Positions 17,730-26,057 of a DNA stretch of 46,528 bases are shown here, one piece after another. A program made the position numbers and the translations under genes. Within the stretch, counting starts at the first letter, position 1. Each line of letters starts with the position of its first letter. The stretch comes from DATBGS01 sp036557885 (GTDB lineage Bacteria > Chloroflexota > Ktedonobacteria > Ktedonobacterales > DATBGS01), in contig DATBGS010000045.1 of assembly GCA_036557885.1 (NCBI GenBank), forward strand, positions 1 to 46,528, in the 5' to 3' direction. The notes beneath the pieces are model-generated. The model had not been told where the DNA came from, searched no databases, and saw only the letters and a program-made list of their open reading frames with translations.

Positions 17730-18482
17730 ATGAACCAGTGGCACACTTGGAAGCAACAGATTGGGCGCTTCTGCGCGCCGCTTGCGCTCCGGCACGGGCG
17801 CCGCCCGTCGAGAACGGGCGCCATCGTGGGGGCGTTGGTGTTGGGCTTGCTGCTGACCTCCGCAGCGCAGGCCGATCCTGTCCCGGTTACCTACTACGCT
17901 TGTGCCAATTTTTCGAGTGGGACCATCTACATGATCCAGGGCGATGGGGCGTGCCGTTCGGCGGAGTACACCAAAATTAGCTGGAATCAGGCCGGGCCGC
18001 AAGGGCCTGCCGGACCAGCAGGGCCACAAGGTCCACAGGGACCAGCAGGGCCGCAAGGACCGCAGGGGCCTGTCGGCGCGGGGGGGATTGACCTGCATGG
18101 GCAATTCCTGCTTGGGCACGACTTCAGCAACCAGGTACTCGCAGGCGCCAATCTGAGCGGCGCCAATCTGGGCAGCGCCAACCTGACCAATGCCATCCTG
18201 ATCAACGCCAACCTGAGCGGAGCCAACCTGACCAACGCCAGACTGAGCGGAGCCAACCTGAGCGGAGCCAACCTGAGCGGAGCCAGCCTGAGCGGAGCCG
18301 ACCTGACCTTTGCCCTCCTGAGCGGAGCCAACCTGAGCGGAGCCAACCTGACCAACGCCAAACTGTTCCTCGCCAACCTGAGCGGAGCGAGCGGAGCCAA
18401 CCTGAGCGGCGCCTTTTTCGACGATACGACGTGTCCAGATGGCTCGAATAGTAACACCCGCACACCCCAGTCGTGCTCCTGA
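17730..18482 (+). CDS. Secreted collagen-like / pentapeptide-repeat protein
   Basis: 250 residues from ATG 17730, preceded by GAGAAAGGG. Residues 1-48 form a signal sequence with a basic start (R-H-G-R-R-P-S-R) and hydrophobic core, with probable cleavage after A-Q-A at 48. A short domain with two Cys (C58, C75) follows. Residues about 89-118 are ten collagen-type Gly-X-Y triplets, mostly G-P-Q and G-P-A. Residues about 135-229 are pentapeptide repeats of the form A-N-L-S-G, expected to form a right-handed beta-helix. Two more Cys lie in the tail. The design suggests an extracellular stalk-plus-rod protein; the role is unknown. The DNA of the repeat region is itself repetitive. Confidence 0.88.
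   Translation: MNQWHTWKQQIGRFCAPLALRHGRRPSRTGAIVGALVLGLLLTSAAQADPVPVTYYACANFSSGTIYMIQGDGACRSAEYTKISWNQAGPQGPAGPAGPQGPQGPAGPQGPQGPVGAGGIDLHGQFLLGHDFSNQVLAGANLSGANLGSANLTNAILINANLSGANLTNARLSGANLSGANLSGASLSGADLTFALLSGANLSGANLTNAKLFLANLSGASGANLSGAFFDDTTCPDGSNSNTRTPQSCS
18138..18415 (+). repeat. 15-bp tandem repeats encoding A-N-L-S-G units
   Basis: Near-identical 15-bp units of the type GAGCGGAGCCAACCT recur through the pentapeptide coding region, some adjacent copies being exact. The near identity implies recent expansion or ongoing homogenisation, and copy number could vary between strains. Confidence 0.85.
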
Positions 18483-18777
18483 GCATGTCAGGGCCAGCGG
18501 AGCAGCGATCAGGCCGAGGAGCGCTTCGCGCTGCTCCGCGCAACAGGCCCTCCAGGAGGAGCGGGATGGACGTGGGGGCGCAGAAATCAGGTGTGAGAAC
18601 GCATCCCTCCCTGCTGGTCGCGTCTGGATGTAGCAGCCCCGTACCAACCGGGGGATCGCTCGGTGATCGGCAAGCGTCGCCTCGGCATCAGTGTCTAAGC
18701 GGCTTCGAGACGGTGTGTACATGCTTCCCAAAATAATCTCGCCAACCCTATTTGGCAGAGTAGAAAGGAACAAGCTG

Positions 18778-19869
18778 ATGAATTCCCCGATCAGGCAATG
18801 CCCACATTGTGGAGATACCTTCCCAACACAAGCGCGTTTTTGTGGCTCCTGCGGGCAGATGCTTCTCCCATTCGAGGAGGAAGAGCGGAAAAAGCGGGGC
18901 GGGTTTGTGATACTCCCCTCCGCACCAGCACTACCAACTGCTGCGCAGACGTACGCGGCGCTCCCGGCAGCGCTGCCAGCAACGACGCAGAGCGGCTCGC
19001 CGGCTGTATCTGGCGTCCCAGCCGGACCTCAGAGCGCGGCCCCCGCTGTCCCCACTGCTCCAGTAGGCCCACAATGGCCGGGCGCCACTGTCTCCACTGT
19101 GCCTGGCGGGTCGCAAATAGGCTCGGTTTTACAAGGTGTGACAAGGACAGCCGGACAGGGTTTGCGCTCAAAGCTGTTTGGGACATTGCCAGCTAAGATT
19201 TTTGCAGCAGCGCTGGCAGTGGCGCTCGTGGCGGGCGGCAGCGTCGCTGTCCTTGCGGCAACCGGAACGAAACCACCCACTCCTGGGACAGGTGGCGCTT
19301 CGCAATCATCTGGCTCGCAGCCGACGAGCACCACCCAGCGCACTCCCCCCTCAAGCACAGCCAACACCACCGGACCGAATGGAGCGCCGCCCAATAATTC
19401 CAGTTTCAAGCTCACCTTCACGCTCTCCTCTGGCGGCAGTCCTGTTCACCTGGATGGCAACCCCGAGAATCTGCTGCTGATTACGGCAGGGTCTGGTTCG
19501 GCGGGGAGCACGGTATGCGGTCCACATGATGATGGGAAGCCTTTCACCTACCCAGACCCGGATATTCCTGATCAAACGGACACCACGACCACCACGTGCA
19601 GTGGTTCGTACCAGAACGGAAAGATCACCTATACACAAACGATCTTGCAGTTTACGTTTGCCAGCTCAGGCGTCACCTGCACCCTGACTGCCGCACCTCC
19701 CTGGACGATTCACCTGGAAGGGACATTTACCAGCCCCAACACGCTCAGCGGGACAGGGGAGGAGACTCGTGGAGCTGGGTCAAACACCTGCACTGACGTC
19801 GGAACGCGCCCCGTCCCACCTGCGCAGCACTCAGGCACCTGGACGGCCACGCTTCCCACAACTCCTTGA
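18778..19869 (+). CDS. Zinc-ribbon membrane protein with Pro/Thr-rich linkers
   Basis: 363 residues from ATG 18778 (GAAAGGAAC upstream). Residues 8-26 form a zinc ribbon, C-P-H-C-G-D then C-G-S-C-G. A long Ala/Pro-rich cytoplasmic linker follows to about residue 130. One transmembrane helix (residues about 140-162, I-F-A-A-A-L-A-V-A-L-V-A-G-G) leads to a Thr/Ser/Pro-rich spacer and an outer beta-rich domain with four or more Cys (residues about 205-363). This zinc-ribbon/TM/outer-domain plan is common in Chloroflexota and Actinomycetota, but the function is not known. It follows the pentapeptide gene in the same direction with a gap of about 295 bases that holds nothing recognisable beyond a weak GC-rich hairpin near 18520. 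Confidence 0.8.
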   Translation: MNSPIRQCPHCGDTFPTQARFCGSCGQMLLPFEEEERKKRGGFVILPSAPALPTAAQTYAALPAALPATTQSGSPAVSGVPAGPQSAAPAVPTAPVGPQWPGATVSTVPGGSQIGSVLQGVTRTAGQGLRSKLFGTLPAKIFAAALAVALVAGGSVAVLAATGTKPPTPGTGGASQSSGSQPTSTTQRTPPSSTANTTGPNGAPPNNSSFKLTFTLSSGGSPVHLDGNPENLLLITAGSGSAGSTVCGPHDDGKPFTYPDPDIPDQTDTTTTTCSGSYQNGKITYTQTILQFTFASSGVTCTLTAAPPWTIHLEGTFTSPNTLSGTGEETRGAGSNTCTDVGTRPVPPAQHSGTWTATLPTTP

Positions 19870-19947
19870 TGGAGAGTCAGATCACCTGCTTCTGGAGGCT
19901 GGACGAAAAGCCGCTCGCGACGGCACATCTCTGCCCATCCAGGGAAC

Positions 19948-21036
19948 CTACCCCTGCGGCACACCCAGCACCTCAAAATCGACGAGTTTCCGCAGCAGGG
20001 CGTTGTCCAGCGTGACCTGTGCTTCTGAGGCCAGGGTCTGCCGGACTTGTTCCAGTGGCCGTCCATCAAAGGCGGGCAGCACGGCAACCAGCGCTGCGGG
20101 AAGCCTGAGAGGGTCGGTCGTGCGATAAGTGACCAGTCGGCAGGCGTTCTGCTCCAGGCGAATCTCCCGCAGCGTGCGTATCTGAAGCCGGGGCGGAAGG
20201 GTTTCCGCAACCAGCGCGTGATACGCCTCTTGCGTCAACTGAAGGAGGATGGAGAACTCTGGCCCACAGAGCAAGCCAATCTCCTCCCACGTGAGTGCTT
20301 CGACCAGCGCCGCGCTGGCGCGATAGAAGTCGTATTCGCGGCCTACCCACGCGCCCCACAGCGCCTGGTAACGTTCCAGGTCCACCGTCCTCTCCAACTG
20401 TTCACCATCCAGCGTGGGGCGCTCATCCAGCGACGGTTTCGGCAGAAACAGGAGGCTCAGGGCTTCACTACCCACTTCCAGTTGTAGCACACACCACTGC
20501 GCCAGACTGTCTTCCACCAAGCCTAAGAGCCGCTTGAGTGTGTGCCAGAATCGCATCCCGACCGCCCCGCGTACATGCTTGCAGAACCAGGTGACACAGG
20601 TGGCCTCACGGTGCCGCCAGATGCCACAGAGGCCGCTCTCCTCCAGATAATGGGGGCAACGCAAGGTCTGGCTTTTGCCAAAGGTTGCTGTCCTACCGGC
20701 ACGGTAGAGCAGGGTGAAATGCGCATCGGCAGCCAGGCCGAGCGGCGTCACGGCCACGCCCTTGCGAATGCGCTGCTCCACCGACGCGCGCCCCGGCTGC
20801 ATCTCTGGTTTCTCATCGGCCAGGATGCGCCCCACCAGGAAGTTCGGCAGCCGAGGGAGGTAGGTGCAGCACTTGGTCTGCGGATGGAAATAATCAGAAG
20901 AGGATGGAGCAGTGGCGCTCGCCTGCGGTGGGCACATCACGCACTGCTGGCAAGTGGCCTGTGTTTCCGCTGGAATCGGTCCGGGCAGCACCTGTGTCAT
21001 CCAGGTTTCATAGAGCGGTGGAAGGGCGCTTGTCAT
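19948..21036 (-). CDS. YkgJ-type cysteine-cluster protein
   Basis: 362 residues. ATG 21036 is supported by an excellent GGAGGTGAG site; the earlier frame to 21210 is not. The N-terminal half has nine Cys: C29, C32, C35 (C-x-x-C-x-x-C), the pair C56-C57, then C127, C137, C147 and C152 (C-P-H-Y-L, G-L-C-G-I-W-R-H-R-E-A-T-C and W-F-C-K-H). This fits the YkgJ-type zinc or iron-sulphur cluster family, which includes the FliB lysine methylase group and many uncharacterised members. The C-terminal half is helical without recognised motifs. It lies 164 bases downstream of a double-glycine peptide gene on the same strand, which makes a peptide-related role worth testing. Metal content and activity are unknown. 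Confidence 0.75.
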   Translation of the reverse strand: MTSALPPLYETWMTQVLPGPIPAETQATCQQCVMCPPQASATAPSSSDYFHPQTKCCTYLPRLPNFLVGRILADEKPEMQPGRASVEQRIRKGVAVTPLGLAADAHFTLLYRAGRTATFGKSQTLRCPHYLEESGLCGIWRHREATCVTWFCKHVRGAVGMRFWHTLKRLLGLVEDSLAQWCVLQLEVGSEALSLLFLPKPSLDERPTLDGEQLERTVDLERYQALWGAWVGREYDFYRASAALVEALTWEEIGLLCGPEFSILLQLTQEAYHALVAETLPPRLQIRTLREIRLEQNACRLVTYRTTDPLRLPAALVAVLPAFDGRPLEQVRQTLASEAQVTLDNALLRKLVDFEVLGVPQG

Positions 21037-21200
21037 CAACTCACCTCCGGGGCTTAGCATCCCCTTGGCGCTGCACAGGTGCGCTCCTGGACGCCTGCGC
21101 AGCGCTGTTGATGGGAAAGGAATAAGCTTCTTCAGGCGTAGACAGAAACCGAGTTCAGCCCTCTTTAAGAGCAAGCCGAACGCGACTGCTCGCGCTGGCC

Positions 21201-21365
21201 TTATTTCCACCCCTCTATTCTTTTTCTATCCTCAGGAATGTAGAGGCCCTGCCCGCCTTGTATCTGCTGTAAGTCCTGATCGGTCAGCTCGGTCACGTCT
21301 TTGGGGTTCATCGGGACATGCCCAGATGGCTTCTTCCCCTTCTGCGTTTTGTTGGTCTTCTTCAT
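21201..21365 (-). CDS. Small peptide with double-glycine leader (candidate RiPP/bacteriocin precursor)
   Basis: A 54-residue peptide from ATG 21365, with a textbook AAGGAG site nine bases upstream. It has a Lys-rich start (M-K-K-T-N-K-T-Q-K-G-K-K), then a leader-type helix V-T-E-L-T-D-Q-D-L-Q-Q-I-Q-G-G at residues 24-38, and a 16-residue tail Q-G-L-Y-I-P-E-D-R-K-R-I-E-G-W-K. The E-L-(S/T)-x-x-(D/E)-L-x-x-(I/V)-x-G-G pattern is the classical double-glycine leader cut by C39-peptidase ABC transporters. The tail has no Cys, Ser or Thr, so lanthionine formation is impossible; other modifications (Lys, Trp, Tyr, Asp/Glu) are conceivable. The leader motif is shared with the neighbouring peptide at 21475. 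No transporter or known modification enzyme lies in the window. Confidence 0.7.
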   Translation of the reverse strand: MKKTNKTQKGKKPSGHVPMNPKDVTELTDQDLQQIQGGQGLYIPEDRKRIEGWK

Positions 21366-21474
21366 GGTGTTGATCTCCTTGCTTGGAAAAAATGCACTTG
21401 TGGTAAGCCGTCTGCGCCGCAGGGGCAGCGCTTCCGTCCCTCAGCGCTCGCCGAGCGCGCCAGCCCTCGTGAAT

Positions 21475-21771
21475 TCACTGTGTAAGTGGTGCCTTGGGAA
21501 GGTCTGTTCCTGTGGTGCAGGCTGGCATAAGATGGGTTGTGCTCCTCTGAAGCTGCTCCAGGTCGACCTCAGTCAGTTCATCCGCTGCCTGCACTTTGTG
21601 TTCGTTCGCTGGTGGTTCATCAGAGTGGTCTGCCTTTCGGTTGCTCGGTTTCTGTCTTGAGACACTCCTCAGGGTAGCAGCAGAAGCGAGAGAACAACAG
21701 GGACAACTGACACAAAAGTGACACTGTGTTTCAAAGGAGGGAAACCGTCTGGTACATTGATGTTTTGCCAT
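21475..21771 (-). CDS. Second leader-bearing peptide, start uncertain or decayed
   Basis: An open frame ending at 21475 encodes A-D-E-L-T-E-V-D-L-E-Q-L-Q-R-S followed by a Ser/Thr/Cys-containing tail, T-T-H-L-M-P-A-C-T-T-G-T-D-L-P-K. The E-L-T-x-x-D-L-x-Q-(I/L)-Q core aligns with the peptide at 21201-21365, but the Gly-Gly is replaced by Arg-Ser. The only ATG in frame is at 21771 and lacks a ribosome site. A GAGGAG lies at about 21664-21669, where one would expect the natural start, yet no ATG, GTG or TTG follows in frame. The start codon may have been lost. Peptide and neighbour look like duplicates that have diverged. Confidence 0.45.
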   Translation of the reverse strand: MAKHQCTRRFPSFETQCHFCVSCPCCSLASAATLRSVSRQKPSNRKADHSDEPPANEHKVQAADELTEVDLEQLQRSTTHLMPACTTGTDLPKAPLTQ

Positions 21772-21850
21772 GCAGAGGGGCGCCAGCATGCCAACCACAC
21801 TCTAAGATTGCGCTCTAACAACCAGAGGCAAACCACTCTAGTTGGCAGGG

Positions 21851-24800
21851 CTAGAGCGCCTCCCCATCCCCTGGCGTGCTGGAAGGTTCGCCTTGCAGTG
21901 GAAGCTGATCGAGGGCCTGCTGGATCGCCTCTTGATACAACTGCTCACCCAGGCGCTGGCAGATTGCAAGTGCCGCTTCCAGACACAGGCGTGCCTGGTC
22001 CCACTGCTCGCGCCGGGCATGCGTTTGCCCGGCGACAAAGAGCGCTTTCGCTTCGGCGTAGGGCCAGGGCATCTCTTTGCAGAGTCGCCCTGCTTCCTCT
22101 AGCGCCTGGGCTGCCTGGTCCCACTGCTCTTGTTTTGTTGCCAGCCGAGCTTGGACGAGCAGCGCTTCCACCAACACTCTCCGCAAGTGGTGGGTTCTGC
22201 CAGTGGCGAGCACCTGTTCAAGCAATTCTCCCGCCTCTGCGTCGCATCCTTGCTCCAGGTAGGCCCACGCCAGCAGAGTCCAACTCGGCAAGCGGTTCCG
22301 TTCATCTAACCCCGGCTGGTGAGCCAGAGGTTCCAGACTAGTTTGCGCCTGGTGGGGGTGATGCCGGAGGAGCGTGTATTCTGCCAGGACCATCTGTGCC
22401 GCCACTAAGCTGTTGAGATCCTGGCCCTGTTCCGCCATCTGCCGTGCTTCTTCCACACACCTGATGCCCGCTTCCTCTTCGCCCTGGCACAGGAGCAATT
22501 CGCCCAGACCGACCAGGACATAGGTCAGCATCCCAAAGCGCATGTCTGCCTGGCGCACCAGGGCGATGGTTTCCTCGAAGGACTGGCGGGCGCGTGCCCA
22601 GGCCCCCAGCAGAAACGCATTGGTAGCCTGGTGCATGGACATGACCTCCAGGGCATGATGGTCCCCGATCTGCCGAGCAAGTGGGAAGGCACGTGCAAGA
22701 TAGGATTCGTTGGCGCGCAGATCACCGGACAGGTAGCCCAGGACCATCAGATTCCCCAGGACAATGCAGAGTCCACGAATATCTCCCGCCTGCTCAAGCA
22801 AAGGAAGCGCCGCCTGATAGGCCGCGCCAGCGGCTGAGAGGTTCCCCAGGGAGAGCAGCATGTTTCCCAAATACCACTCTGCCTGGCCCAGAAGTGCTTC
22901 ATCCTGCGCCTGGCGGGCCAGGAGAGCCGCCTGCTCTGCGACGGCTAAGGCATCCTCAAACCGTCCACTTGTTCTCAAGAGTTCTGAGAAGTGCATAGAC
23001 AGCAAGCCGCGACTCTGTGCCGAGAGCATGCTCACATAAGGCGGCTCCAGCCAGGGCTGGAGCAGGACAATGCCTTCCTCAGTGGCCCCCAGACATCCAT
23101 GCAGGTACCCCATCATGGCGACCACCCGCGCCTGCCCCGCCAGATCCTGCGTGGCTTGATAGGCGGTCCGCGCCTGTGCGAGGGCTGCCAGGGCCTCGGT
23201 ATAGTGCACCTGCGCCATCAGCACCGCCGCCAGTTTCTCCTGAGCCTGGGCGGCCTCAGCGCTCCGGCCCAGGCGGTTCAACACGTCACCCAATTGGCGA
23301 TAGGCGTGTTCGGCTTCGGCATGGGCATACATAGCGGCAGCGCGATCTCCGGCTTGCTCCTGGTAGCGGATAGCCTGCTCTGGAAGCCCCGCCTGGAGAT
23401 AATGGTATGCCAGCGCTTCGACAGGCAGTTCCCCTCCGCGCTGCTCCAGCCATTCCGCTACCTGCTGATGCAGCAGGGCGCGCCGGGTCGCGCTCAGGTC
23501 GGCTCCCACGCTTTCCCGAATAAGGTCATGGGCAAAACGGTAGACGTCTGCACCCGCCTCGACCAGCAGGCGTGCGTGGCACGCTTGTTCCAGCGCTGTG
23601 AGCGCCTCGCGTTTGCCCCACTCCCATTGGGTTGCCAGGGCCAGCAGCAGGGAACGGCGCGCCTCGTGGCCCGCCACCGCCACAGCACCGAGCAGATACT
23701 GCGCGGCTTCCGAGAGGGCACCAACCCGCTGGCGGATGGTTTCAGCCACGGCCCAGGGGATCGCCTCGTTGGAGGCACCATCTAATGCCTCGCTCTGTAA
23801 CCCCTGAACGCAACTCACCAGAAAATAGGGCACCCCTCCTGTGCGTTGGAGAATGGTTTTGATCAGGGGGTGGTGTCCCTCGATCTGACTCCCTTGCAAG
23901 AGGAGCTGTAGCAAGGCGGTGGCTTCACTCGGCGCCAACGGTCCGACTTCCGCCCGGTGCAGGCGGCCTTCGCGGGCCAGGTCGGCCACCATCTGACTCA
24001 GTGGGTCGGCAGCCTGGACCTCGGTACTGCGATAGCTGCCGATGAGTCGGAGGGGATGATGCCCCTCAGCACGAAGGAGACTTGCGAGCAGATCGAGCGC
24101 ATCGGCACCAGCCCACTGTAGATCATCCAGGACGAGCAGGGTGCCGACTGGCCCGGCGACTTGATCGAGGAAGCGGCGCACTGCGGCAAAGAGCAGCCGG
24201 CGCTCCTGGGCGGGTGGAACGGACCAGGCTGGGAGCGCCAGGTTGGTCCCTTCCGCGAGGTCCGGCAGCAGGCGGATCAACCAATCGCATCCATGCAGTT
24301 GCTCGCGTTGTGTGGCTGGAGCCAGGTGGGCCAGGTACTCTTCCAGCGCTTCCAGCAGAGGCGCGTAGGGTTCCTGGGCGCTGTGCCGGTGGCAGCCGCC
24401 CTCCAGGATGCGCCAGCCCTGCAAGTGCGCCTGGGAAGCGGCTTCCTGCAAGAGGCGCGTCTTCCCGATGCCTGGCTCTCCCAGCAGGAGCAGCAAGGGC
24501 GGACCTGCCCCTTCCAGGTGCTGCTCCAGGAGGGCGACCTCGTTGGCGCGCCCAACGAGGGGAAGCGGATTCGCTCCTGTGCCAGCAGAGGCACGGTGTG
24601 GCAGCAACCGGCTGCGGGAGGAAGCACGCGCCGGTTGAGCGGCGCGTGCGAGTGCCGCTCGCTCGTCAGGCGCGAGGCCCAGCGCCTCAGCCAGGGTCAC
24701 TATGGTAAACGGCAGGGGTTCCCGCTCTCCGCGCTCCAGCTTGCTCAGATAGCTGGTGCTGTAGCCCGCGCGCTCGGCCAGCGCTTCCTGAGTTAGCCCA

Positions 24801-24862
24801 GCCGCGCGCCGGTAGCGTTTCAGGAGCACCCCAAAGTGGGGGGGCTGAGCGAGATCTTTCAT
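21851..24862 (-). CDS. XRE-type HTH / AAA ATPase / TPR regulator
   Basis: 1003 residues from ATG 24862 (GGAAAGG upstream). Residues about 10-65 are an XRE helix-turn-helix (L-T-Q-E-A-L-A-E-R-A-G-Y-S-T-S-Y-L-S-K-L-E-R-G). An AAA_16/NB-ARC-type ATPase follows, with Walker A at residues 128-135 (G-E-P-G-I-G-K-T) and Walker B near 240 (L-L-V-L-D-D-L-Q-W-A). The second half is TPR or TPR-like helices (A-L-A-Q-A-R-T-A-Y and A-E-W-Y-L-G-N-M-L-L-S-L-G). Such proteins are ATP-gated regulators whose TPR arm senses a ligand, sometimes a peptide. It lies directly upstream, on the same strand, of the two small peptide genes and the Cys-cluster gene, so it may control them. Confidence 0.9.
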   Translation of the reverse strand: MKDLAQPPHFGVLLKRYRRAAGLTQEALAERAGYSTSYLSKLERGEREPLPFTIVTLAEALGLAPDERAALARAAQPARASSRSRLLPHRASAGTGANPLPLVGRANEVALLEQHLEGAGPPLLLLLGEPGIGKTRLLQEAASQAHLQGWRILEGGCHRHSAQEPYAPLLEALEEYLAHLAPATQREQLHGCDWLIRLLPDLAEGTNLALPAWSVPPAQERRLLFAAVRRFLDQVAGPVGTLLVLDDLQWAGADALDLLASLLRAEGHHPLRLIGSYRSTEVQAADPLSQMVADLAREGRLHRAEVGPLAPSEATALLQLLLQGSQIEGHHPLIKTILQRTGGVPYFLVSCVQGLQSEALDGASNEAIPWAVAETIRQRVGALSEAAQYLLGAVAVAGHEARRSLLLALATQWEWGKREALTALEQACHARLLVEAGADVYRFAHDLIRESVGADLSATRRALLHQQVAEWLEQRGGELPVEALAYHYLQAGLPEQAIRYQEQAGDRAAAMYAHAEAEHAYRQLGDVLNRLGRSAEAAQAQEKLAAVLMAQVHYTEALAALAQARTAYQATQDLAGQARVVAMMGYLHGCLGATEEGIVLLQPWLEPPYVSMLSAQSRGLLSMHFSELLRTSGRFEDALAVAEQAALLARQAQDEALLGQAEWYLGNMLLSLGNLSAAGAAYQAALPLLEQAGDIRGLCIVLGNLMVLGYLSGDLRANESYLARAFPLARQIGDHHALEVMSMHQATNAFLLGAWARARQSFEETIALVRQADMRFGMLTYVLVGLGELLLCQGEEEAGIRCVEEARQMAEQGQDLNSLVAAQMVLAEYTLLRHHPHQAQTSLEPLAHQPGLDERNRLPSWTLLAWAYLEQGCDAEAGELLEQVLATGRTHHLRRVLVEALLVQARLATKQEQWDQAAQALEEAGRLCKEMPWPYAEAKALFVAGQTHARREQWDQARLCLEAALAICQRLGEQLYQEAIQQALDQLPLQGEPSSTPGDGEAL

Positions 24863-25455
24863 CGTTGGGAACCTTTCCAGTGCCACAAGGTGAGGAAATC
24901 GGTTGACGATGGAAGAAACCAGTATCGCCTGCGGCTTGACCAGGAGTAATCCTCCACGCTCACCCGCGCTACCCACTCCGCTTGTCTGCTAGTGTGTAAG
25001 TTCAGGCGGGCGGAGTTGACATGCTCACGCCTATCTCGGCTGGTACCGGACAAAGAAACGCATACATCCAGGAATCGTCCCCTGCTTCTAGTCTAGACGA
25101 CCGGGCGCGCCTGGACATCGGCAAAAATACGTAGGTTGGGACCGGAGTTCCAGGCTCTTGCGATGGGGCGAATCAGCATTAACGTTTGGTTTGCCAAAGG
25201 GACCAGATGAAAAACGCCTTGAAAACAACCAGGCTCCATCAAAATTGCATGAAACCCAAACTCGTCTTCAATTCGCAGGTACAGCTAGGATCAGAGCGCC
25301 GCAGAGGAAGTCGCGCAGGCAGCACTGGCTTGTGCGCGCCTGGCCGGGGTTGTGCTCTGTTGGCTTGATTGGGCAAAGGAGCTTGCGTGGTAAGATAGGT
25401 GCAGTGAAGCCGGAGAACAGCGAGCAGAAGAAGTAAGCAGAAAGCGAGGAACTCG
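24863..25455. other. Divergent intergenic region
   Basis: 593 bases between the divergently oriented regulator and the VOC gene, and presumably the source of both promoters. A TTGACA occurs at 25016-25021 without a matching -10. The plus-strand frame at 25158-25436 has no ribosome site and no protein-like features. Confidence 0.35.
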
Positions 25456-25836
25456 ATGACAGAACCGATTTACTTTGATGGTTTCAGTTTGCCAGTCAGT
25501 GATTTGGCGCGCTCGGTTGAATTCTATTGTCGGCTCGGTTTCAAAGCAGAGCCAACGCATTTATCTGCGTTTGCCCTCCTGCGTCTGGGCGAAGGGACAA
25601 TTGGGCTGCTCAAAGCGAAGTTGCCGGAGGGGGCAAAGGAGCGCAGGAACATCCACATTGAGTTGAGTACTGATCATCTGGATGACCTGTATCAAGAGTT
25701 TCTGGCCCAGGGCATCCCTGTTGATAAGCCACCACATGATGAACCTTGGGAGCGGTCGATGGCGATCATCGATCCCGATGGGTATACGGTTGAGATCGCG
25801 CAGGGCCGACGCGGCCAATCTTCCCCATCGCAATAA
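25456..25836 (+). CDS. VOC (glyoxalase-like) family protein
   Basis: 126 residues from ATG 25456, preceded by GCGAGGAAC. It has the VOC plan: F-S-L-P-V-S-D-L-A-R-S-V-E-F-Y-C-R-L-G-F near the start, a central I-H-I-E-L-S-T-D-H-L-D-D-L strand-helix, and the closing I-I-D-P-D-G-Y-T-V-E-I with the family's last metal or substrate residue. It is unrelated in detail to the VOC protein at 9609. Substrate unknown. It stands alone, 221 bases before the kinase gene. Confidence 0.88.
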   Translation: MTEPIYFDGFSLPVSDLARSVEFYCRLGFKAEPTHLSAFALLRLGEGTIGLLKAKLPEGAKERRNIHIELSTDHLDDLYQEFLAQGIPVDKPPHDEPWERSMAIIDPDGYTVEIAQGRRGQSSPSQ

Positions 25837-26057
25837 GCAGGGGCAAGTCTGAGCCGGGTATTGGCAGCTTCGCCAAATTTTGTGAAATTCCTCACAATAA
25901 AGAGATTTGTGTAGAGTAAGCGTGAGAAAGATTACCAAATCCACGTATCTTTTTTGAGACGATCATCATAAGCGACAAAAGGTAACCAGGGTAAAGTTTG
26001 ATTGGATTACCGCTCGTTTTCCTCTGTCCATACTCAGCTTTTGCAGGGAGGAGTAGT

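Noticed and set aside
18130..18420. Possible CRISPR-like or spacer repeat array
   Set aside because: The repeats are contiguous 15-bp coding units in frame for A-N-L-S-G, with no spacers.
17388..18773. Minus-strand frame of 461 codons with repeated G-S-A-Q-V units
   Set aside because: The repeats are the antisense reading of the pentapeptide repeats; the plus-strand frame has the signal peptide, collagen triplets and ribosome site.
25158..25436. 92-codon frame ahead of the VOC gene
   Set aside because: It lacks a ribosome site and protein-like features and probably lies in the promoter region.
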